Below, piece by piece: positions 55,401 through 64,000 of a stretch of DNA of 64,000 nucleotides (positions are counted from its first letter, which is position 1; every line of letters starts with the position of its first letter). Source of the DNA: Gavia stellata. Its lineage: Eukaryota > Chordata > Aves > Gaviiformes > Gaviidae. Under the pieces are notes generated by a model. The model was given only the letters and a program-made list of their open reading frames with translations, was not told the origin of the DNA and did no database searches. A program made the position numbers and the translations under genes. Location: the NCBI RefSeq assembly GCF_030936135.1, contig NC_082618.1:3832034-3896033 (forward strand). Direction: 5' to 3'.

Positions 55401-58400
55401 TCCCTTGTTCTTTTCCTTTGGGAATGGCACTAGGAATGTACATTTCAACACAATTACAAAGAGCCTTTGCAATTGTTTCTGCACTGTGGTCACACATCAG
55501 TTTGGATGCATCCCTGTCTTCTTATTTACATGTAAAGCTATATTGATTGAGGGTATTGCAGTAGCTGGGAGCATAATGATGCTATATTTGTCCATCAAGT
55601 GAGTTTATTTTCTTTGATTTGGCTAGAGCTTTGCAAAGCTGATGTAAGCGCAGAGTTGTCATGAAACTCATAAGTAATTTTACTTAGTGTGGAGATGAGC
55701 ATGGGCACTGAGGCAGAGTTCAAAATGTCATCTTATGTCATATAGATTCATTAATATTTCAAAATGTGTTTTTATAAAGCAGTCTGTGACAAGGAACCCT
55801 TTAAGATCTATCTAATAGAGAGTGTATTTTAGGTAAGGTGCTAATTAATCTTGGTGCTTTGGCAGTCTCCCCAAAGGGATCAAACATATATAGATAAAAT
55901 TTTACAGAACTGAACCAATTCTGTGCCAGAGCTGCCATCACCAGAAGAGTAAAATATGATCCCAAAGTCCTGCCAAAGAGGTCTTGGCTGATTGACAGTT
56001 ATCCTTCTGAACGGTTTATTTTCTATGTAAATATCTAAGTTAAAGGTAATTAAACTTTAATACAGCAAGAACAGTCAAAGCCTCAGAAGCCAGCACCCCT
56101 CTGTGTGTATATGTGGGAGTATTTCTCTTCATGCTGTGATAGATGAATGGATCACTACATTAATGCACTGTGCCTTGCCTGCATTCTCACAGATAGTTTC
56201 CAGCAGGTGGTATAGGAAGGACTTGTTATGGAATGTTTCACATAAGCTGTTAGTAATAATGAAGCAGAATAAACCTGCCCAGATAAGTACCAGCACCAGT
56301 TCAGCTCTACCTTCTTTGCATCAGAAATGAGGACTGGGCTGCTGGTGCTAGCTAAGCAACAGGCCATGACTGAAAGCTACCAGTCCTTCAAAGCATCCTC
56401 CGTCCCCTCGGCAGAGGTAGGACATGCTGCGCCTGTGTCCTCCGTAGAGGTGTCACTGGGGGGGAGCTCATCCCAGGGTCCGGTTGAGGTGAACAGAGCT
56501 TCAGAGGGTGAGTTGCCCACAGGCAGTGATAGCTTCTTGTGCGATAGACTGTTACAGTGGCTGTTGCTTGCAGACTTCTTCCTTTTTGTTTTCCTCTGTT
56601 CTTCTTCAATGAAGAGAAATCGTTTGCAGCTGGAAAATGTATGTCAAACTGACATGCTTTGGCTCCAGTCAGTGTCCTACTCCTGTTCCTGTTTTTATTC
56701 TATGTAAGGAGATGGTCAAGGAGATCCTGTGTTTTGCAAGGTAAAGCTGAACTATGGGTGGGCTCTTGTGCATTTTTGAGCTGTCTGATCATAAGCCAGC
56801 AAAGCCCTGTGACATGTACTAGCTCTAGGTATGTAAACTGTCCCTCTGAAGTCAAAGGGGAAATAGTTGAATGCTTAAATGCTTTGCTGGGTCAGGGCCA
56901 GAGCGCTCTACATTTTTGTGTAGAGATATTTAATTCCTAGATCTTTAGGATGGTTGTGGATGTGAATTATTGCATCCCAACCTTCCATTTTTGAGAGTGT
57001 CTCTTGCATTGGGAGAGCTCAAAGAAACTATCTTCCTGTGGCGAGTTAGAGGACATTGGCAGCATCTATAAATAGTCTCTGATGTTCTTTGGAAAGGTGT
57101 CTGATGCCATAATAAAATGCAGTGCTCTCTGATGAACTGCTTTATAAGCCATGTTTCTGTCTCCCTTTCCTCTCACTTGTGTGAGATGGTTGAAAATTCA
57201 AAAAGATCCGTTTAAATTTTTCAGGTCCTCCTGACTGCATTTAAGCTGAGTGCTTGAAATCCCATGGCATGAGTTCTTACTTGTATTTGCAGTGAGAACT
57301 TTGTGTGCTCGTGGTGTATTTTGCTTGAGCAAGGGACTCCTGTCACTGAGTTTGCAGGGTCTCTTTGGAGCATCATGCATGTTGTTAGCTGTTTATGTTT
57401 GTTTATTTTTTTCATCATAGCATTTTTTTAGTTATATTTCTTGGTGCCTTTTAATGGCCCCTGTGTCTTTTGCAAAATGTGTCTAGTAGATAATGCCTGC
57501 ATTGCCCACATACAGATCCATAGTGATACTAGGCATTAATTGACTGGCACAGATAAACTGCCCTGTTAGCAGACCCACTCTTTATATTCCGCCATACTTA
57601 GTGCAGCACGAACAGCATATGAAAAAGCTCTTACTTGCCTCTTTATTCTGATTCTGGAGATACAGACTGTTTATTCTGCTCACTACTGTTCAGCTGATTG
57701 TGTTGATGACCGTGTAGCAAATCCTCAGTAATGGAGGAAACATTCTGGTCTTTTGCTGGGAAAAAATAAGAGAATTAAAAGGTCACATACGCTTTAGTTG
57801 TTACTGTAGACACAGCTGCTGGCAGGAGCTATCCAAGGATGGGACTGATCGGTAGCATTAACAGCCCTGCATATTGGATGGACTTGCTGAGTTAGGTATC
57901 TACCATATTTGCAGTGATTTTCCAAGACTGAGTAATTTCCTAGCCTACTAAATTAAACTTGCCATCTGACACATGGGGAGTTGATGGTTTTTAAAAGGAG
58001 AGTAAACCACCCAAGTGTGTTCTGCTCAGCCTGACAAACATAGCCCCTTCGACAATTTGATGAGTAGATATTTGTGTAGAGCAAATGGGAGAAGTTTGCT
58101 TGGAGGCAAGGTCATTGCCATGTATTTAATAACAGCATAACAAAAACAGAAGGGGAAGAAATGTCTGTGGTTGTGATGAAATTGGTGACTATCTCAGTCA
58201 TATGGGCTTGAGTTATATTCATGGTCCAAAATATTATAAAAATGTCAAGATAGAATCCTGTTTTGTTGAAGTTCTGGGTGATGATTTCTGCTGTGTTTAC
58301 AGTGGGCTATTGGATCTTGGTTTGGAAATACTAGCAAGTGTGGTGAAAGGGTGTTTTGTTGGCAAGTGAAGAAAGATTAGGGCTTCTGCAGCATAAAATG

Positions 58401-59399
58401 AAATGCCAACCTGGGCTCTATTCACTGACAAGGATGTTCGTAAGAGTTCGTGTAGAAAGTGGTAGATCCCTTTTTGTTGTTGTTTGGGGATGGGGGAGGA
58501 ATGGGATTTGGCTGCTTCTGTTTCTGCTTTCCCTTGCCATGTATTAAAATGCTGCTCTGCAAAAGTTAAAGCACAAGAAAGGAGTTCAGATTTCTCCACA
58601 GGATTTCTCAGCAACCTCCTAGCAGAACAGGGTCTCAAGCCATGTCCCTCTCCCCAAGGGCAATATGCAGTCTGTCATGTCATGGTGCTTCTCTCAGTGA
58701 TTCTGCAAAATGAAAAGGACTGCTGGCCAGCGTCCGAATTGATGAATCTCCGAAGTTCAACCCAGTACAATTTCCAACTTTTTTTTTTTTTTGCTTAGCA
58801 GTGCTGTTTACTTCCATGTTCCAAGCTAACAATTTTACTGACGTGTGAGTACTTTTTTTTTAATACTGCTTGAAAGCTAGACTTCAATAGTTGACGTTTG
58901 AGTGAATTGGAATTCTAATTTCTCATTATCTGCTGATAAATGTTCTCAAAAGATGAAAACCTTTGTCCTTGCAACATCAAGACCGGTCTAGTGAATCGGG
59001 GACAGCAGCTACAAGGCACACAGTGCCTAGGCAACATGGGGTTTTTTTTGAATGCGTACTGCTCTTAAATCTCCTAAATTATTAAATTTGACTTTAGCAA
59101 AGTCTCTTTAAATAGGCTGCATTATGCAGTAGCTGCCTTCTGAATAGCCTAAAGAAAATCCTATTGCATGTCTCTCCTGAATTGAGGAAAATCGGCTTTG
59201 TTGTGCAGAGGAGACATCTGGTTTAGAAACTGTTTGGAGGAGCAGCCAGGAGAGGGAACTGGAGGGGGCAGTTTTGGTTTTAGTCTTTCCAAGGCATGCA
59301 AGTAACTTGAGGTGTCAGTGGAGCTTCTTGGTGTTTGATAATACAATGTGTATGTGGGTAAAATAAAAATTGACAAAATGAAAGCTTTGGGATAGGTTG

Positions 59400-59434
59400 G
59401 GGTGGTTTTTTTTTTTTTGTTTTGTTTTGTTTTT
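59400..59434. repeat. T-rich TTTTG simple repeat
   Basis: A T run followed by TTTTG units. It could be the poly-A end of an old retro-insertion on the minus strand, but no element body is recognisable. Confidence 0.6.
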
Positions 59435-59673
59435 AAGAGGAAAGCCAGGGTCAAGAGAAAGGATAGTGCCCCAGATGATTTTGCAAAAGGTTTCTTGATA
59501 TTTGGTAATGTTTCTTTGAGCCTCAGCTACTGGGACGTTCTGTGAGAATCTTTGCTTTTATTTCTTAACAAAAGGGCATTTCTTGCTCTGGTGTTTAGAG
59601 TGAGGAGCTTCTAAAAGCAAAGTGGAAGTGCTCCAAAATAAACAGTGCCATATTAAGAAACTAACTTGTCTTT

Positions 59674-59698
59674 AGATTTTTTTTTTTTTTTTTTTTTT
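59674..59698. repeat. Poly-T homopolymer
   Basis: An uninterrupted run of T, more than 20 bases. No flanking element is recognised. Confidence 0.85.
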
Positions 59699-60608
59699 AA
59701 ATTTTGACTTTGTTCTTAACTTGGGAGAGAAGTGTATTTGGCAGTGGAGAGGGAAATGGGCATATTTCCTGATAATTATTTTTTAATGTGGGAAGGGAGA
59801 GGCTTGGATGCATTGCACAGAATCCGTTGCTGTTCTTTTCTCCTCTGGTCTCAGTACACCCTATGGCACCAATATTCCCCACCAATGTTTCAGTCCTGTA
59901 ATTGGGCATTACGGAAAGAGCAAGAAAATACCGGTGCTCATGGGTGCTCATCTGTGCTCTGCTACTGATTCATCTTGTGTTCTTGTGGCTCACTTAATTA
60001 TGGCATCTTTTTATTTTTCAAGAATTTAGGATAATAAGATATTGACTTTTTTTTTGGAGGGTAACATTAAGTCTGATTGGCCTTTCTGATGTGGTAAGTG
60101 GTTACCCCAGGGAGAAATTAATCTCTGTGTTCACCAAAGCAGCAGACCAATATATGGATTGTTCTGTATGGATTGCTGTGTCCTGAGGGTCTGCCTGCTG
60201 GCCTGTGGTGAAAGAAGAGCACAAGGTAAATAATGTCTTCCCCAGCCCTGAATGCTCACTAGCTGTATCTTTGTTGTGTGCAAATGAAACCTTCAAAGCT
60301 AGTATCTAACACCATCAGCCAGGCCTGGCCTGGGAGTCCAGTGTGTTAGTTTATATGTTCATTGTTTGGACTGCCCAAATGTCCTGCAAATCCTTAGTCT
60401 CCAGCAGAAAGCCTGCCAGTGAAGCCCAGTATTTAATGTGCAGATATCCTCTGAGAAATTGTGGTGTCAAATCTTCTCCCTGTGTGTACTGACTCACCTC
60501 TACTGCCTTTAAAATCTAGCAACATCTTATTTCTGTTACTAGTTCTTGTTTGATTGTGGTGATTGTAGGAGGGAGCTTTGATTTTTATTTTTTTATTTTT
60601 TAATGATT

Positions 60609-60621
60609 CCCCCCCCCCCCC
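60609..60621. repeat. Poly-C homopolymer
   Basis: About 13 consecutive C after a T/A-rich run, followed by TTCCCAG. It resembles an acceptor tract, but the phase-0 reading after the AG stops within seven codons. Confidence 0.7.
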
Positions 60622-63600
60622 TTCCCAGCTGCCAACAGAACAGGGCTGAAGGAAGCAGCGGTACGTGTGCCCACTTGTATTGGGCACAAAGGTCCTGTTG
60701 CAGTGAGCAGGCTCGTAGAAATGGTCTCCTCTGGTCAGGCAAGTGCAAAATGAGGCTTTTGCTCTGACAAGAACATCCTCCAGAGCACTGTTTGCCGAGG
60801 AACCAAGCACGGAAAAAATCCACTCCTCAGCAGCAGTGGAGAGAACGTGATTTGCCGAGCCCCTGATTAAACAAATTAAGTAATGATCTTTTAGGGCGTG
60901 AAGAAACCTGTATGTAAGTGAATACTGTCTATGTGCCCTGGTCTGCAGGCAGGCTGCTCCAGTGTCTTGACTGCTAGTCCTGGGTTTTCTGCCTGCTCAA
61001 GTACATTTCAAAAACCATGCTGGCGTGACTTTGTCAGTGAAGGCAATGACTATTTTTACCTGTAGGGCTAAGGCTGACATAACTCGCGTAGGTGCAGCTG
61101 CATTATATAAAGGTGGTTTCTGTAGGGTGTAGCTCATTCCACATTTTCAGCCAGATTGAGCGGTGGTGGTTTAAGTGCTTGTGTCTTGCAATAGCTGTTT
61201 TCATCTTGTGGAGGAGGAGGATGTGCCAGCATAGCTAATGTGATAAAACTTTCTCTAGTATAGGCAAGTACTCTGTAGCAGCAGAATGAAGTTAACAGCC
61301 CCTCTGATCGATGCGACAGCTGCTCTTGAGAGCCTTGGGAATAGTAGTAGAATTGTATAGATTTCTTAACTTGTCATTGCTGCTGCTTAGAGCAGGACAT
61401 CTGAGCCACGGGTGAAGAGGTTTATGAAGGATAATAAAGAGGAGAGGAGACTCAGCAGGAGGGGCAGAAAGATGGCGATTTCTTCACAGTCAGTTTTGTC
61501 TCGATTGTTGTCTTTCAGGGAGCTTTGTTCTTTTTCAGTAAGCAAGGTAGTAAAACCTCAAATCCAAAAGCAGAGCCTCCAAAGTGGGGACCAAGAGCTG
61601 AGTGTGGCACCACATCCTGTGCAAGTTTTCCCCTACTTGCAGGTGTTTTAGCAAGAGATTTCCACCACCCCTCAGTCATTGGTGTTGAGCCTCTCTCATG
61701 GAGGTGAGACCCAATTTGCCTGCTACTGAAGGGACTTAACACTCCACCTAGCAGGTAATGAGCAGGTGATTGCTTTTCCATTTTTTCCATTGCTGAGATA
61801 ATGATTGGGAAGTTGGCCTGCACTAGGAATTACTGGGGTCATATGTTCCAGCAGCTTAAGAGGACACACAAACCCTTGTGTTTGCAAACTACTGTTTAGC
61901 TTGTTTAGAAACCAGCTAGAGAGAGGGATGTTGGCTCTTTCAGAGGTTTAGAAATAAAAGTTAACATTAAAAAAACCACAAACCCAACAGAGTTCATTGA
62001 TGATTTTTTGCACTCAAGAAGGCCTAAACAGATCGTCTGCATGATGATGATCAAATGAGCAAAATGTGTCTCGTGTGTGACAATAACTTTCAATGTGCTA
62101 ATATGCAAGCTGTTGTGAGCTGTTTAAAGGTTCCTGGATGGAAAGCATCCTGCCGTATCTGTGGAAATGTGTTTTTTCACTAGGAAGGAAGAACAGGTAC
62201 AATCTACTTTGCATGAAACTGGGTTGCAGTACAGGTTGGCTTATTCTAAAACACTGAAAATTGCAAGAGCTTGATGACCTAGGATGTTTGGTGGGAGTAC
62301 ACTGAGTAAGATTGCCTTTCTCATCCAAGGTTGTAAAATGTGATTTAGGTGTCACTTAAATGCTTCACATGTTGTAATTAACTAGCCTTGCAAAATTTTT
62401 CTCATCTAGGAACTTAGTTTAAGCTGTAACATATCATTTGTTTTGATCACTTTTTGACAAGGAGAATTTTGTTCCTGGGCTTGTTAATCTCCTATTTGGT
62501 GTTTTTTTGGCAAGGCCAGACTGAGGGAGGGCTGGGAGGAAACTCCTTTCTGGCCCAGAGCATGGTGCTGGTGCACAGGGAAGGTGTGGGAGCAGGGGGT
62601 AGTGGCTGAGGGTTTCTGGTCAGTGTTTACTACTTCTGCATTATTGTGCCTTGTCTGTTCCTGGAGGCAGGAGGGCAAATTTGCAGACTTGGAAACTGGC
62701 ATCTGGTAAGACAACTTCTGTGCTGGCCAAGTTCTATCCTGCTCACGTTCTGCCTACCTCAGACAATATTGGACCTTGTCAAGGCTGGCTGAGGGAACGT
62801 CTTGAAAGAGCCAGTGGATTAGTCTGAAGACACTGGATTGTAGCAGGAAATACTGAATTCAGCTCCTGAGCCAGATGATTGTGCAGAAGAGATTTTCATG
62901 GTCTTTCCTGGGTCAGTGTGAGCTCTCTCTGACTCTGCTTGCAGGCACCAGGAGTCTGCGTAGCGACGGATAACATGGCTTCCCTGCTGAGTGCCGAGGC
63001 ACCGCGCCGTGGCAGTGCTGTCACGCAGGCCTGCGTTGCCCCTGCCCCTGTGTGCAGCAGGCCCTGCAGACAGGAGCTCTGCACAGGAGGCTTTCTCGTA
63101 CTGGCTGCTGCAGCGTGGTGCACAGCAGGGCTTCGAGCTCTGCTTGAGCCTGGCGATGTCTCTGAGCCAGGCTGGACGGAGGAGGCAGCCAGGAACAGGG
63201 TGCAAGAAAGGCACTCCCTGGGTCCCTTAATCAGAGGGGACAACAGGGTAAATTTGGAGTAAAAGTAGTTGTCTAATTTATGATGCTGCCTTGGAGCATT
63301 GGCAGCACATTTTTAAACCAAGAAGTAGCTATGGAGATGCTCAGGTGTCCTGGCATGGGCAGTTCTGCATAACCAAACACGCCAGCCTTGTCGTAACAAC
63401 CCTGCTTATCCCAGAAGGGGCTAGCACTTTTCCACTCTGAAACCTTTAGGATAGCTGCTAAATGAGAATCTTGGCTCCACTGCTTGTGTGCGCCCTGTTT
63501 CAGCAGTGGCGAGGAAGTTAACTGTTTTTGGGAACAAAAATTAATTTTTTTCTTAAGCCACAGCCAGAGCTTTGCCTTGTCCTCCCTTCCCCTTGAATTT

Positions 63601-64000
63601 GAAGCATATATGGAACATGTATGTGTGCATGGACCATGTGTGAAGTACTGCAGTTACAGCTTGTGGCTTGAGGAAAATTGATTTGACAAATGTTTCTTAA
63701 TACCTCTGTTTTTCACTTTTTACATCTAAAGCCTTTAAATAAGTTTTGTATGTTTTAAGTCAATAATTGGTGTTTGATGCTTGTTCAGTGAGGATACTTT
63801 TTAAGGATCTTGAAGGATAATGTTTTGTTTGTCCTTAACTTCGGAAAAAATCTTTTCCCTCTTCTCGCCTCCCCCAGAGAATTTGCAGCTTGGTCCTGTT
63901 GAGGTCAACAGGCTGTGTGAAACTCCAGACTTTCAAGTTAGTCACAAGTGTAAGTCCTCTGTTAAGTATTGTCATGACAGTTCCTAGCCAAGATGACTGT

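Larger units (their letters stand above)
49447..64000 (+). other. MYBBP1A intron 23 or flanking non-coding DNA (no next exon found)
   Basis: This 14.5-kb stretch contains no exon I can match to the remaining MYBBP1A sequence (the ACLLLQK, LYWQAMK and lysine-rich tail regions) and no other recognised gene on either strand. It holds homopolymer runs (C run near 60609-60621, T runs near 59407-59420 and 59674-59698), a GC-richer block at 62935-63230, and a segment open on both strands at 61515-61823. All other introns of the gene are 2.4 kb or less. Confidence 0.5.

Noticed and set aside
56327-56707. 126-codon plus-strand ORF in the distal region
   Set aside because: It starts with unremarkable sequence and turns into hydrophobic low-complexity residues; no family resemblance or clean splice boundaries.
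63878-64000. Possible exon after CTTCTCGCCTCCCCCAG at the window edge
   Set aside because: No reading frame resembles MYBBP1A or another known protein. The phrase around GTTGAGGTCAACAG also occurs in similar form near 56480, suggesting dispersed non-coding sequence.

Overview
This window is vertebrate nuclear DNA, most likely from a bird. It has split genes with GT-AG introns, a CpG-rich promoter, AT-rich introns, and an LTR fragment of a type I recognise as common in neoavian genomes. There is no bacterial, viral or organellar gene organisation. Two protein-coding genes are firmly supported, arranged head to head around a CpG island at about 23.3-25.9 kb.

On the minus strand, 24197 down to 14301 holds a complete 7-exon EIF4H gene (eukaryotic translation initiation factor 4H, 255 codons with every exon included). 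Its 3'UTR probably ends near 12.5 kb. A TATA-like box lies about 65 bp upstream of its start codon, and exon 5 matches the alternatively spliced in-frame exon of the human gene.

On the plus strand, 25520 to 49446 holds the first 23 coding exons of MYBBP1A (MYB-binding protein 1A). They read as one uninterrupted 1,029-codon frame that stops at an exon boundary. About 300 C-terminal residues, including the basic nucleolar tail expected from the human protein, are not found. Either intron 23 exceeds 14.5 kb and the gene continues past the window, or the locus is rearranged or misassembled there.

The two start codons are 1.3 kb apart. Between them lie GC-rich promoter DNA and a G-rich minisatellite of 32-47 bp units (25108-25393). 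A CACGTG E-box sits 10 bp upstream of the MYBBP1A ATG. Both products serve protein synthesis (EIF4H as an eIF4A cofactor, MYBBP1A in nucleolar ribosome biogenesis), so co-regulation from a shared promoter is plausible. In human these genes are on different chromosomes (7q11.23 and 17p13.2).

Positions 1 to about 12,500 contain no gene I can name. They hold a small CpG-rich block (5.1-5.4 kb), a minus-strand poly(A)-signal context near 8.46 kb, and short repeats. Positions 49.5-64 kb are non-coding as far as I can tell. A short LTR relic with an exact 5-bp target-site duplication lies in MYBBP1A intron 16, and a probable ancient SINE/LINE tail lies in intron 18. I found no convincing previously undescribed system. 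The most notable points are the gene pairing, its promoter minisatellite, and the missing 3' part of MYBBP1A.
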